NCBI GenBank assembly: GCA_009840005.1
Contig: VXOR01000091.1
Location: 33,696 to 97,695 of the forward strand
Length of the DNA: 64,000 nt
Direction: 5' to 3'
Source: Gemmatimonadota bacterium
GTDB lineage: Bacteria > Latescibacterota > UBA2968 > UBA8231
Part shown: in pieces, positions 43,847-52,546 of the stretch
Layout: the number at the start of each line of letters is the position of its first letter
How positions within the stretch are numbered: the stretch's first letter is position 1
The notes under the pieces: generated by a model
Told to the model about the DNA's origin: nothing
Database searches by the model: none
Seen by the model: the letters and a program-made list of their open reading frames with translations, nothing else
Translations under genes and position numbers: made by a program

Positions 43847-44956
43847 TTGCGGACGGCGGACAATCCGGCTGGGGAATGGTCGCCGCGCGGGGATATGCGG
43901 CACTTTTTGGGGGTAGGCGATTTGTGGGTGATTGCCGGACAGAGCAATTCAGCCGGATACGGGCGCGGGCCTTACGAAGATCCAGTGGAACTGGGAGTAC
44001 ACCTGTTTAGGAACAGCGAGCACTGGGCACTGGCGACGCATCCGATGAACGAATCGACCGATACCCAACACGCCGTGAACCGCGAGGCCGCCAACCCAGG
44101 GCACTCGCCCTACCTGCAATTTGGCCGCACGCTCAAAAGGGTGCTTGCGCACCCGGTGGGTTTGGTACAGACGGCATTGGGAGGCTCTCCCCTCACTCGT
44201 TGGAATCCCGGCGAGTCTGGGGCGGCGGATTTGTTCGACAATATGGTGCAGTGCGTGGACAAGGTAGGGGGAAAGGTCCAGGGGATTGTGTGGTACCAAG
44301 GAGAAAGCGATGCCGGGACGGACGCGGACGCCACCAGTTACGCGCAGCGGTTCCAGCAAGCAGTCGCCGCTTGGTGGGAGGCCCTTGCCGATGCGGAGTT
44401 GCCGGTGCTCACCGTGCAGTTAAACCGCGTGTACCAACCCGCCGACCCGGATGTTGACCGGCGCTGGAGCCAAGTGCGCGAGACCCGGCGGCAGGTGGCG
44501 CGGCAAGTGCCGAGGATAGGCGTGGTGCCCGCACTCGACTTGCCGCTTGCGGATCTGATCCACACCAGCCCCGCCGGCAACATGCTCTTGGGCGAGCGGT
44601 TGGCGCAGGTGGCTTTGAGGCTGGTCTATGGCCAACCAGTAGCCTGGCAAGCACCGGATTTAGCGGCGGCCCGGCGGCGGGAGGATCGCGTCGAATTGGA
44701 GTTTACTGCCGTCGAGAGCCGGATGAACAGCATTGACCTAGAGGCCAATAGCTTCCGGGTCGAGGATGAAGCCGGTGAGGCGCCATTCGCAGCAGTGGTC
44801 TATCCCCAAGACCACCGCGTCGAACTGGTCTTGGAGCGGCCCCTGCAAGGGTCGGCTAAAGTCCACGGCGGCTACGGCAAATGCCCAGCAACCGTACCGG
44901 CGGATATGGAGCGGTTCTTGCCCATGTTGGGCTTTGGGGGCGTGGAGATTGTCTGA
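43847..44956 (+). CDS. SASA/DUF303-family esterase, 5'-truncated
   Basis: 369 residues if started at TTG 43847; ATG 43895 would be the first ATG. GQSNSAGYG at residue about 32 supplies the nucleophilic Ser, GIVWYQGESDAGTD the oxyanion block, and DLIHTSPAGNMLL the Asp-His pair. This family removes O-acetyl groups from sialic acid-like sugars. Family members have about 80-100 residues before the nucleophile motif, whereas a stop at 43796 closes the frame just upstream; the ESAGGLYRLETR-like end of that domain is readable at 43811-43846. So the 5' part is lost. Neither start has a ribosome site. Confidence 0.65.
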   Translation: MRTADNPAGEWSPRGDMRHFLGVGDLWVIAGQSNSAGYGRGPYEDPVELGVHLFRNSEHWALATHPMNESTDTQHAVNREAANPGHSPYLQFGRTLKRVLAHPVGLVQTALGGSPLTRWNPGESGAADLFDNMVQCVDKVGGKVQGIVWYQGESDAGTDADATSYAQRFQQAVAAWWEALADAELPVLTVQLNRVYQPADPDVDRRWSQVRETRRQVARQVPRIGVVPALDLPLADLIHTSPAGNMLLGERLAQVALRLVYGQPVAWQAPDLAAARRREDRVELEFTAVESRMNSIDLEANSFRVEDEAGEAPFAAVVYPQDHRVELVLERPLQGSAKVHGGYGKCPATVPADMERFLPMLGFGGVEIV

Positions 44957-45672
44957 TGATTAGGATACGCGCAAGCATCTTATCGGTTGCCCTGCTGTTC
45001 GGCAGCACTGGAGCGCAAGCGAATCTGGTAGGTTCCTGGGAGGGCTGCCAGAGCGAGTTTGGCTCCTTCGTAGAGCATTTCTATATCGAGTTCAATAGCA
45101 ATGGGCGCTTCCGCCGCGTCGCGCTCCGAGACGATTCCGAGCGGCCGGTAACAGAAGATCAAGGCCAGTACGAAGCCGCTGACGGCGTTGTCACCCTGCG
45201 CTATACCGCCAACGTCAGCGGGGTGCTAGCCGAACAAAGCGAGACTGTGCCCTTCCAGCTAGAGGACGATACCCTGTATTGGGGAGCCGAACCCGCAATC
45301 GCCTTGGCGCGAGCACAGGAACTAGGCGACGAACTGTTGGGTCGGTGGGGCATCGTCAATTTTGCCGATGGAACGCTGGCCGGACACGTGGTATTCCGGG
45401 GCGATGGGACCTATGAGCTAGAGTTAGGCGGCGTCGGGCACAGCGGGTTGTGGTCGCGAGCGGGATCGGGCGTGGTCCACTGGCCGACCGCGGCCGACGA
45501 CGCTGGAGTCATCGGATTGCCAGCGGTGTGGACCAATGTGCGCGTCGAGGGCGACCAGCTCTTCTACGACATCGCCTGTAGTTTCACCGTTGAGGCCGTG
45601 CGGTTGGCCACGGCCGTGGCGGAGGTGTCTTGGGGGGTGATTAAGCGCCGTCTCGCAGGCCCGCCAAAATAG
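44956..45672 (+). CDS. Secreted beta-rich protein, unknown
   Basis: 238 residues. ATG 44956 overlaps the TGA of the esterase (TGATG), which supports this start. Signal peptide with AQA cleavage site at about residue 22. The mature protein has two lipocalin-like halves beginning LVGSWEGCQSEFGSF and LLGRWGIVNFADG, each ending in a beta-rich segment. Lipocalin-like folds are suggested only by the G-W motif spacing. It converges with the Gfo/Idh/MocA gene and overlaps it by 32 bases. Confidence 0.65.
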   Translation: MIRIRASILSVALLFGSTGAQANLVGSWEGCQSEFGSFVEHFYIEFNSNGRFRRVALRDDSERPVTEDQGQYEAADGVVTLRYTANVSGVLAEQSETVPFQLEDDTLYWGAEPAIALARAQELGDELLGRWGIVNFADGTLAGHVVFRGDGTYELELGGVGHSGLWSRAGSGVVHWPTAADDAGVIGLPAVWTNVRVEGDQLFYDIACSFTVEAVRLATAVAEVSWGVIKRRLAGPPK

Positions 45673-46594
45673 CCGTCGCAAGCTCCATCGTCGCGATGGC
45701 CTCGTCCAAGTCCGCAGCCGGTGGGCCGATGGGACGACCGGCTTTGATGCAGTCAAAAAAGTGAGCCGCTTGGGCTAGGGTGCTGTCCACACCCTCCTTT
45801 TGCAAGTGCTTGCGCTCCCCGTCGCAGACCAACTCGCAGGTGGAAATCCCCTCTATATAGGCCGAGATGTCGCGGCCGTGGATTTCGTAGCGCTCTAGGC
45901 GGGCGTCGGTGGTGTAGTTGGCGCAGATCTGGGCGACGCAGTCGTTCTCAAAGACGACCAAGGCGGCGTGGACGTCCTTGTAGGCGGATGCACGCCGGAC
46001 GAAGCTATTTACTTCGGTGACCGGCGCTCCCCCCAAATGGCGCACCAAGTCAATCGCGTGGATCGGGCTTTCGAGCAGCATGTTGTCCATGACGATTTCG
46101 GGGAAGCGGCCACCGGCGATAAAACCGCTCATGCTCTTGTGGAACTCGCCGACTAGCTGGTAGATCGGGCCGCGAGACTCAATCTCCTCGCGCACTTGCA
46201 AAACCAGTGGATCAAAGCGGCGATTCCAGCCGACCATGCCGCGAGCACCGCTGGCCTCAGCGGCCTCTTTAAGGGCGCGGGTCTGGCCCAAGCTCATGCC
46301 CGGCGGCTTCTCCAGCAGAGTATCGATACCCCGCTCCAAGCACGGCAGAGCCGCCTCGGCGTTGAGATGAGCCGGAGTAGCGACGATCGCCGCGGCCAAT
46401 TCCTCGGCGTTGAGCATGGCCTCTACCTCCGCGTAACGGCGCTCAATCCCCCACTCGTCGCCCACCTGTTCGCGGCTTGCCGCAACCGGATCGCAGACGG
46501 CGACCAACTCGACGTCCGTCAGCGCGTGCAGGGCGCGCACGTGGCCGCGACCGCGACCGCCGCAGCCAATTAATCCAACAGGTATATTCGCCAT
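45641..46594 (-). CDS. Gfo/Idh/MocA family oxidoreductase
   Basis: 317 residues, ATG with GGGGAA upstream. Rossmann start VGLIGCGGRGRGHVRAL, EKP signature in LLEKPPGMSLGQ near residue 90, and the conserved LESPIHAIDLVRHLG helix. NAD(P)-dependent dehydrogenase of unknown sugar. Third member of the family in the window; about 30% of its length at the C-terminus overlaps nothing except the 32-base convergent tail. Confidence 0.85.
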   Translation of the reverse strand: MANIPVGLIGCGGRGRGHVRALHALTDVELVAVCDPVAASREQVGDEWGIERRYAEVEAMLNAEELAAAIVATPAHLNAEAALPCLERGIDTLLEKPPGMSLGQTRALKEAAEASGARGMVGWNRRFDPLVLQVREEIESRGPIYQLVGEFHKSMSGFIAGGRFPEIVMDNMLLESPIHAIDLVRHLGGAPVTEVNSFVRRASAYKDVHAALVVFENDCVAQICANYTTDARLERYEIHGRDISAYIEGISTCELVCDGERKHLQKEGVDSTLAQAAHFFDCIKAGRPIGPPAADLDEAIATMELATAILAGLRDGA

Positions 46595-46621
46595 GCCAGT
46601 TCCCCTTTCCCACCAAAGCGA

Positions 46622-46651
46622 AACGGGCTACGTCGTTTGACGCAACCCGTT
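46622..46651 (-). terminator. Candidate terminator of the tRNA-Arg(ACG) gene
   Basis: On the minus strand: AACGGG-T-TGCGTC, loop AAAC, GACGTA-G-CCCGTT, a 13-base stem with one G-U and one bulge on each side, just after the tRNA. No strict T-run follows (TTTCGCTTT), so Rho-independent activity is only likely. Confidence 0.55.
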
Positions 46652-46659
46652 GTTTTTAA

Positions 46660-46736
46660 TGGCGCACCCACAGGGACTCGAACCCCGAACCTTCTGATCC
46701 GTAGTCAGGTGCTCTATCCAATTGAGCTATGGGTGC
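46660..46736 (-). tRNA. tRNA-Arg (anticodon ACG)
   Basis: Minus-strand cloverleaf of 77 bases: acceptor GCACCCA pairing TGGGTGC, D arm GCTCAATTGGATAGAGC, anticodon stem CTGAC/ATCAG variant around loop CTACGGA giving ACG, T arm GGGGTTCGAGTCCC, discriminator G and encoded CCA. ACG would be modified to inosine for CGN codons. Confidence 0.9.
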
Positions 46737-46774
46737 AAAGCAGTTTTATAAAATAGACGCCGCCCCCATTCTCG

Positions 46775-47944
46775 TCAATACACGAGCCCCTCGGACAGCG
46801 CCTCCAAGTACTTGTAACCCGACCCCGTATTGAAGAGCACCACGCGCTCGTCCGAGGCCACGAGTCCCTGCTCCTTGAGCTTGATTAGAGCCGCTAACGT
46901 GGCCCCGCCTTCGGGTGCGGGAAAAATGCCCGCGTGCGCCGCCATACTGTGCGAATGTGCGATCAATTCCTCGTCGCTGACGGCAATAGCAGTGCCACCG
47001 CTTTCTCGTAACGCCTGCAACATCAGAAAGTCGCCGACCGCACTGGGGACGCGCAGGCCCGAGGCTACTGTGTGGGCACCTTCCCACGCCTCGGCGGCTT
47101 CATCGCCGCGAGCAAAAGCCCGCACAATCGGCGCACAGCCCTCAGCCTGCACCGAGATCATCCGCGGCCGGTGCTGGCCAATCCAGCCGAGTTGCTCCAT
47201 CTCGGCGAATGCCTTCCACATCCCGATCAGCCCCGTGCCCCCGCCAGTAGGGTAAATCACCACGTCGGGCAGGGACCAATCCATCTGCTCGGCCAGCTCG
47301 TAGCCCAGCGTTTTCTTGCCCTCGATGCGGTACGGCTCCTTGAGCGTCGATACCTCAAACCACCCCTCAGCTTCCTTGCGCTCGCCGACGATGCGGCCGC
47401 AATCGCTGATTAGCCCGTCAACCAACTCGACCTCAGCGCCGCAGGAGCGGCACTCGGCGACAAAGGCCTGCGGCGTATCGCGGGGCATGAAGACAATCGC
47501 CGGCAGGCCACAGGCGGCGGCGTAGGCTGCCATCGCGCCACCGGCATTGCCCGCCGTGGGGATGGCCAGCTTTTTCGCACCGCGCACACGGGCACAGGTA
47601 ACGGCAGCCGAGAGGCCGCGCGCCTTGAAGGAGCCGGTGGGGTTGGGCGATTCGTCTTTGATGTAGAGTTGGGAAAAGCCCGTCCAGCAACCTAAGCGCT
47701 CCGGGCGCAGCAACGGGGTGAAGCCTTCACCGAGGGAGACGATCTCCTCGGGCGTGCGGATGGGCATGACTTCCCGGTAGCGCCACATCGACGGCGGGCG
47801 AGTGCTGAGCGCAGCGCGGTCCAACGCGTGACAAGCCTGGTCGAGATCGTAGCGGGCGAGAAGGGGCGCACCGACCTCCGACAGGTTCTGCAACACGTCG
47901 GCGTCGTAGCGCGTGCCCGTACGGGAGCACTCTAAATGCGTCAT
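46775..47944 (-). CDS. thrC: Threonine synthase
   Basis: 389 residues; ATG 47944 overlaps the nadD stop as ATGA, preferred over GTG 47950. PLP enzyme that converts O-phosphohomoserine to threonine. SPNPTGSFKARGLSAA carries the PLP lysine; N-terminal CSRTGTRYDAD resembles the short zinc-ribbon-like start of the long class; TAGNAGGAMAAYAA and VIYPTGGGTGLIGMWKA form the phosphate and cofactor loops. Length fits bacterial ThrC. Neighbours (nadD, bamD) share the direction but not the pathway. Confidence 0.9.
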   Translation of the reverse strand: MTHLECSRTGTRYDADVLQNLSEVGAPLLARYDLDQACHALDRAALSTRPPSMWRYREVMPIRTPEEIVSLGEGFTPLLRPERLGCWTGFSQLYIKDESPNPTGSFKARGLSAAVTCARVRGAKKLAIPTAGNAGGAMAAYAAACGLPAIVFMPRDTPQAFVAECRSCGAEVELVDGLISDCGRIVGERKEAEGWFEVSTLKEPYRIEGKKTLGYELAEQMDWSLPDVVIYPTGGGTGLIGMWKAFAEMEQLGWIGQHRPRMISVQAEGCAPIVRAFARGDEAAEAWEGAHTVASGLRVPSAVGDFLMLQALRESGGTAIAVSDEELIAHSHSMAAHAGIFPAPEGGATLAALIKLKEQGLVASDERVVLFNTGSGYKYLEALSEGLVY

Positions 47945-48528
47945 GAACACGGGGTGGCGTACAATCCTTTCGCAAGTATGTGGGCCTCGACCGCTTCGGG
48001 CACCATGTAGCGAACCGACAGGCCAGCGGCCCGGCGCGACCTAATCTCGGTCGAGGATAGCTCAATGAGCGGAGTATCTATGAAATGCAGACGCGCCAGT
48101 AGCTTGGGGTCGTCGCTCGCCACCTCGCCGGGACGCGCCCCCGCCACCACCGTACACTGGGCAAAAATGCCCTCAAGATCGTGCCACTCGTCTAGCTGGC
48201 CGATGTTGTCCGCGCCGATGATGAAAAACAGTTCAGTGCGAGGATAGCGCTGGTGCAGCAGGCGCAGGGTTTCAACGGTATAGGACTTGCCCGGGCGGTC
48301 TAGCTCCAAGCGCGAGGCTGCAAAATCAGCGCAGTCAGCCACGGCTAGTTCAACCATAGCCCAGCGCTCCTCGGCCGGCGCGTACGCGCCCTGCTTGAGC
48401 GGCTGATCGGCCGCCGGAATGAAGAGCACTTCGTCGAGGGGAATTTGCTCTAAGGCGAAGCGGGCCAAGAGCAGGTGGCCGTGGTGGATGGGGTCAAAAC
48501 TGCCGCCGATGACGCCGATGCGCCGCAT
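47941..48528 (-). CDS. nadD: Nicotinate-nucleotide adenylyltransferase
   Basis: 195 residues from ATG at 48528; the frame is open 97 codons upstream but that part overlaps bamD and lacks family similarity. GGSFDPIHHGHLLLA holds the HxGH active site of nucleotidyltransferases and SSTEIRSRRAAGLSV the ISSTxIR motif; NAD biosynthesis in the cytosol. It starts 2 bases after the bamD stop, consistent with the usual bacterial cluster. Confidence 0.92.
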   Translation of the reverse strand: MRRIGVIGGSFDPIHHGHLLLARFALEQIPLDEVLFIPAADQPLKQGAYAPAEERWAMVELAVADCADFAASRLELDRPGKSYTVETLRLLHQRYPRTELFFIIGADNIGQLDEWHDLEGIFAQCTVVAGARPGEVASDDPKLLARLHFIDTPLIELSSTEIRSRRAAGLSVRYMVPEAVEAHILAKGLYATPCS

Positions 48529-48530
48529 CT

Positions 48531-49277
48531 TTAGCCCGGCGATTGGCTCAGCCCGGACAGGTGTTTCTGCACGCCCTCCACCAGTTCCGGATCGCCGCTG
48601 TCCTGCAGTACTTCCTTCCAATAGCGCACCGCTAGATCCACATCGCCTTGCTCGTGGGCGATTTCGCCCATGCGGAAAAGCGTGGTGTAATACCATTCGC
48701 CAACATCCGGGTACTCGCGCAAAATTTCCTCGTAGGTCATTTTGGCCGCGTCGAGATGGCCCTGTTTGTGGTACAGGCGGCCACTTAGGTACTGCTTTTG
48801 CGCTAGGCGGCCCCGGCACTCGACGATGCGCTCGCGCGCCTGGTCCGCCAAGGGCGAGTCGGGCTGGTCCTCAATAAAGTTGCGGAAAGCCGTCAGGGCC
48901 TCAAAGGTCTCCTTCTGGTCCAACTCTGGACGGCGCAATTGCTTGAAGTACGACTCGCCTACCTTGAACTGCGCCTCAACCGCCCACTCGCTAGACGGGT
49001 AAATATCGACGATGCGCTGATATTCAAAGGCCGCGTTGACCCAATCGCGATTGCAAAAGTGCGCTTCGGCGAGGAGGAACTGCGCTTCGGCCACCCGGCG
49101 CGAACCGGGAAAGTTGCTGACTAGGCGCTTGAAGTGCTCGGAGGCCTCTAGGCAGCGGTTTTTCTCCATGGCCTTTTGGCCTTCTTCAAAGTAGTAATCC
49201 GCACCTTGGAGTTTCTCAGACGGCGTGCTGGCGCAGGCGGCGACGCACAGGGCGAGCGGGAAGGCAAGGTATTTCAT
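48531..49277 (-). CDS. bamD: BamD-like outer membrane assembly lipoprotein
   Basis: 248 residues. Lipobox VAACAS (Cys about residue 15) after a short signal; then TPR-like repeats with the BamD/YfiO pattern: YYFEEGQKAMEKNRCLEASEHF, then DWVNAAFEYQRIVDIYPSSEWAVEAQF and PDSPLADQARERI, then LYHKQGHLDAAKMTYEEIL. Outer membrane beta-barrel assembly. It precedes nadD by 2 bases and follows the 208-aa gene. Confidence 0.85.
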   Translation of the reverse strand: MKYLAFPLALCVAACASTPSEKLQGADYYFEEGQKAMEKNRCLEASEHFKRLVSNFPGSRRVAEAQFLLAEAHFCNRDWVNAAFEYQRIVDIYPSSEWAVEAQFKVGESYFKQLRRPELDQKETFEALTAFRNFIEDQPDSPLADQARERIVECRGRLAQKQYLSGRLYHKQGHLDAAKMTYEEILREYPDVGEWYYTTLFRMGEIAHEQGDVDLAVRYWKEVLQDSGDPELVEGVQKHLSGLSQSPG

Positions 49278-49279
49278 AG

Positions 49280-49906
49280 CTAGCGATTAGAAAAGAACAA
49301 ATAGATAAGCCCACCGAGCACGGTGGAGACGATCACAGGTTCGACGAACTTGCTCCACGTTTGTTCCTCTAACTCGGTCTGGGCGAATTTGAATTGGTCG
49401 TGCTGGAGTATGTCTAGCTGCTTTTTGGGGATCTGATCGCGCTGCGTGCGAGTGATCTCGTCCTGCCAGTGGACCACATCGTCGCGCTCGTCGCTCAAGC
49501 GCAGGGCGAGCGTTACCCGGCCCTGGCGGCTGACTTTGCTGCCGCGCAGTCCCGAGTACGCGGAGGCTCCCAAGTCGAGCACTCGGTAGGACAGGCGCAT
49601 ACTCGCCGGTTGGGCCGCGGTCGAATCCAAGGTCACGCTAAAGCCGCGCGTCAGCAGCCGATTGGCCAGCAGGTGTTCGACCATCCAATTGGCGTCGTGC
49701 TTGCTCTGCGCCACGATCAACAAGGGAGCCGACGCGGCATCCGCCGGCATTTCAATGCGCCCCAAACTCTCATCGACCGCACTCGCCACCGTCTCGACCA
49801 ACAAGTCCATATTGGTGGGAAAAGGAATGGCGACCGACGCGGTGGCACAGATCATCAGCGTGGCCAAAAGACGATAACAAATTCGCAGCAAGATCGTTCT
49901 CATCAA
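49280..49906 (-). CDS. Secreted/membrane protein of unknown function (LptE-like position)
   Basis: 208 residues. Signal-anchor (RICYRLLATLMICATASVAI) and a C-terminal helix VSTVLGGLIYLFF make a periplasmic protein attached at one end. The middle LLIVAQSKHDANWMVEHLLA and MRLSYRVLDLGASAYSGLRG segments have no family I know. It lies between BamD-like and CpoB-like genes, start overlapping the latter by 4 bases, so an envelope-assembly role is likely by context only. Confidence 0.6.
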   Translation of the reverse strand: MMRTILLRICYRLLATLMICATASVAIPFPTNMDLLVETVASAVDESLGRIEMPADAASAPLLIVAQSKHDANWMVEHLLANRLLTRGFSVTLDSTAAQPASMRLSYRVLDLGASAYSGLRGSKVSRQGRVTLALRLSDERDDVVHWQDEITRTQRDQIPKKQLDILQHDQFKFAQTELEEQTWSKFVEPVIVSTVLGGLIYLFFSNR

Positions 49907-50646
49907 CCGTCGAGGTGTTTTATCTGTTCGCGGGCTGTGGGCACATATTCGCTGTCTGGATACTCATCGACCAGCTTGCGCAAGGCCGCAAGTGCCCGGT
50001 CGCGCTCGTCCAAAGCGAGGTGACAGCGGGCAATTTTTAGCTGGGCGTCGTCGGCCTTATCCGTATTGCTGAAGGCAAACACCTTGGTGAATTCGATCAG
50101 CGCCTGCTGGTATTGGCGCAGCCCGTAATAGCACTCGCCTTTCCAATACTGGGCGTTATCGGACCATTCGCTCATGGGGGCTTCCCGCAGCAAGCGGTCA
50201 AACTCGGCCAAGGCGCGGTCGTATTGTTTGTGGCGATAGTAGTAAAGCGCACCTTGGTACATGTTGAACGCATCGCTTTTGCTTCTGTCGGACATCGCCG
50301 CGACTTGGGGAGCACGGCGGCTAGTGCTGGCGGTGGGGCGCGGCGACTGGGCGCGGCGCGGTAAAGAATCCAGTCGCGCACTTAGGACGCGGCTTTGGCC
50401 TTGGAGGGCTCTGAGTGCTTGCCGCAACTGGGCGTTGGACGCCTCTAGCTGGCGCACGCGCTCGGCCATGGCCTGCTCGCGCTCGTACGCGGCTGCAACG
50501 GCGCGTTCGAGGGACTGAAATGCTTCGCTTTCCTCTGGCTGGACCTCTTCCCGCTGGACGAGGGATTGTTCGACCGACGGCACAGGCGGCGTAGCGCAAG
50601 CCCCAAGGACCAAGACCAACGCCAATGCGCTTTTCGCGCTTTTCAT
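49903..50646 (-). CDS. CpoB/YbgF-like TPR lipoprotein
   Basis: 247 residues from ATG at 50646, where the signal/lipobox LVLVLGACAT starts; longer frame upstream is not signal-like. An N-terminal coiled coil AMAERVRQLEASNAQLRQAL (residues about 60-80) is followed by a TPR region with YYYRHKQYDRALAEFDRLL, QYQQALIEFTKVFAFSN and LDERDRALAALRKLVDEYP, as in YbgF/CpoB of the Tol-Pal system, which co-ordinates outer membrane constriction. Tol-Pal genes are not in the window. Confidence 0.8.
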   Translation of the reverse strand: MKSAKSALALVLVLGACATPPVPSVEQSLVQREEVQPEESEAFQSLERAVAAAYEREQAMAERVRQLEASNAQLRQALRALQGQSRVLSARLDSLPRRAQSPRPTASTSRRAPQVAAMSDRSKSDAFNMYQGALYYYRHKQYDRALAEFDRLLREAPMSEWSDNAQYWKGECYYGLRQYQQALIEFTKVFAFSNTDKADDAQLKIARCHLALDERDRALAALRKLVDEYPDSEYVPTAREQIKHLDG

Positions 50647-50734
50647 CGCACTTTTAATCGGAAACACAAATGAACCATCTTTGACGAAAAATATAGCATA
50701 ATCCCCCTCCCAAACCAAATGGCAGCAAGAGGCG

Positions 50735-51223
50735 TTACGCGCTGGGTAGCGCCTTGATGCGCTCGATTAATTGGGTGGTGGAAAAGTCTGGCCACAGCGG
50801 CAGGGCGCGAACTTGGCCGCCGTGCGCTTCGACATGTTGGCGGCCGACAATGGCGGCCGGGGTGTAATCGCCACCCTTGACCAAGACATCGGGCGCGAGC
50901 GCAGCCACGAGGCTCTCGACGCTCTCACCTGAAAAGATGCACACATGCGAAACGCATTCCAAGGCCGCCAGCACAGCGGCGCGGTCGTCTTGCGGGCACA
51001 AGGGTCGGCCCTGTCCCTTGAGGGCGCGGACTCCATCGTCATCGTTTAACCCCACCGCAAGGCAGTCGCCCAAGGCGCTTGCCGCACGTAGGTACTCGAC
51101 GTGACCGCGATGCAGCAAGTCAAAGCATCCATTGGTGAAGACAAAGATCTGTCGCGCTTTTTTCAATTGGCTACGGACGGCGAGCAACTGGTCACACGTA
51201 ATGATTTTGGCGGGATCGGCCAA
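50735..51223 (-). CDS. rfaE2: D-glycero-beta-D-manno-heptose 1-phosphate adenylyltransferase
   Basis: 162 residues from TTG 51223; no ATG or GTG start in frame before the family motif. Nucleotidyltransferase FTNGCFDLLHRGHVEYLRAA (HxGH at residues about 36-39), GLNDDDGVRALKGQGRPLCP and VKGGDYTP mark RfaE domain II (HldE C-terminal). Makes ADP-heptose for lipopolysaccharide. The kinase domain is a separate gene here or missing. tRNA-His lies just beyond its 5' end. Confidence 0.85.
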   Translation of the reverse strand: MADPAKIITCDQLLAVRSQLKKARQIFVFTNGCFDLLHRGHVEYLRAASALGDCLAVGLNDDDGVRALKGQGRPLCPQDDRAAVLAALECVSHVCIFSGESVESLVAALAPDVLVKGGDYTPAAIVGRQHVEAHGGQVRALPLWPDFSTTQLIERIKALPSA

Positions 51224-51245
51224 GGGCGACTACATGGCGAAAGAT

Positions 51246-51321
51246 GGGGTGGATGACGGGAGTTGAACCCGCGCCCTCCAGGGCCACAACCTGGCGCTCT
51301 AACCAACTGAGCTACACCCAC
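51246..51321 (-). tRNA. tRNA-His (anticodon GTG)
   Basis: Minus strand: acceptor GTGGGTG pairing CATCCAC, D arm GCTCAGTTGGTTAGAGC, anticodon arm CCAGG TTGTGGC CCTGG giving GTG, T arm GCGGGTTCAACTCCCG, discriminator C and encoded CCA. The extra G at position -1 (51322) is encoded too. Confidence 0.9.
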
Positions 51322-51342
51322 CACTAGGTCTTGAGGACTGCA

Positions 51343-51419
51343 TGGCGTGCCCAGTAGGACTCGAACCTACGACCGTCTGCTTAGAAGGCAGATGCTCTAT
51401 CCAACTGAGCTATGGGCAC
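51343..51419 (-). tRNA. tRNA-Arg (anticodon TCT)
   Basis: Minus strand: acceptor GTGCCCA pairing TGGGCAC, D arm GCTCAGTTGGATAGAGC, anticodon stem TCTGC / GCAGA with loop CTTCTAA giving TCT, T arm GTAGGTTCGAGTCCTAC, discriminator G and encoded CCA. Twenty-one bases upstream of tRNA-His, so the two probably form one transcript. Confidence 0.9.
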
Positions 51420-51490
51420 ATCGCCAAAGCGGCTGCGAAGCACTCAAAGATATTAGGGGCAATTGCGCGCAAAGTCAACGCACCGCGCGG

Positions 51491-52546
51491 CTAGGCCGGG
51501 CCACCGCTTTCGTTGTTGACGGCCTGCACCAGCGCCCGCATATAGGCGATGGAGTACGCGACGCCCACGCGACTTCCGCCGAGCATATCGGGGATGTGGT
51601 CGGGAATGATCGCCCCATCGAACTCAACGGTGCGCAAAGCCTGCATCACGCAGTGCATGTCCTGATAGCCGTCGTCCATCAGGGTCTCGGTCCACGGTTC
51701 GGGCATGGGGTTGGAGACGTTGCGGAAGTGAATTTTGAAGAGCTTGTTGCGCGATCCAAAGTAGTATATCGCCTCTTCGACCGATGCCCCCATGCCCTGC
51801 TTGCCCCCTTCCAACCAGCAGCCGACGCACAGACAGACGCCGATATTGGGACTGTCGGCGATGTCCATCGCCCGTTTGTACCCAGCGAAGTTGCCGAAGA
51901 TGCAGCGCGGTATTCCGCCTAGCGCATAGACCGGCGGATCGTCGGGGTGGATGCCGATATAGACTCCGGCTTCCTCGGCGACCGGCGCGACCTTGCGGAT
52001 CATGTACTCGTAATTTTCCCACAGTTCATCTTCCGTATAGGCGCGTCCGTGGGTCAGGTCGCCTACAAAGGTCTCGCTGCCCCAGCGCCCTATGGCGTTT
52101 TTGATGTCGAGAGTTCGTGCGCTCATGCCGCCGCGGCGAGTGGTGCGGCCGGTGCTCCAGATGCCGTTGCCCATGTGGGCGTACGTGTGGTAGCGGATAC
52201 CAGCGGCACCGAGGTCGCGGATGAACTGAATCAGTTCTTCGACTTTCTCGTCGCGGCCGGGCAGGTTGAGCGTAATCTCCGGAACGTTGTGGACCGCGTG
52301 ATTGGCGATGCGGTAGATCTGTAGGCCATAGGCGGCAAAGCGCGCCGCGAATTGCTTGTAGTGTTCGACGCTGTGCAACGCCGAGTCGTCAATGCCGAGC
52401 ATGACCCATTCGACGCCGAGTTGTTGGAAGAATTGCAAATCCTCGTCGCTGGCCTTGTGCGAGGTCTGAACGGCGACTTGGATTCCCGGTTTGCTGGCGT
52501 ACAAACCGGGGACGGTGCGCAGTGCGTAGGGTCTGTTGGCGGTCAT
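51491..52546 (-). CDS. UxuA-like mannonate dehydratase/TIM-barrel protein
   Basis: 351 residues; its ATG overlaps the PhyH stop by 4 bases. AGVYIGIHPDDPPVYALGG, LFKIHFRNVSNPMP and AIIPDHIPDMLGG (metal-site His/Asp of UxuA) match the mannonate dehydratase family, which dehydrates D-mannonate to 2-keto-3-deoxygluconate. Its divergence from the second copy (54918-55889) suggests substrate specialisation. Linked with a PhyH oxygenase and a 119-aa protein in one minus-strand operon. Confidence 0.75.
   Translation of the reverse strand: MTANRPYALRTVPGLYASKPGIQVAVQTSHKASDEDLQFFQQLGVEWVMLGIDDSALHSVEHYKQFAARFAAYGLQIYRIANHAVHNVPEITLNLPGRDEKVEELIQFIRDLGAAGIRYHTYAHMGNGIWSTGRTTRRGGMSARTLDIKNAIGRWGSETFVGDLTHGRAYTEDELWENYEYMIRKVAPVAEEAGVYIGIHPDDPPVYALGGIPRCIFGNFAGYKRAMDIADSPNIGVCLCVGCWLEGGKQGMGASVEEAIYYFGSRNKLFKIHFRNVSNPMPEPWTETLMDDGYQDMHCVMQALRTVEFDGAIIPDHIPDMLGGSRVGVAYSIAYMRALVQAVNNESGGPA

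Noticed and set aside
46660..46736. tRNA-Arg as an integration site for a genomic island
   Set aside because: No repeated tRNA 3' end or integrase was found on either side; flanking genes are housekeeping (thrC, nadD).
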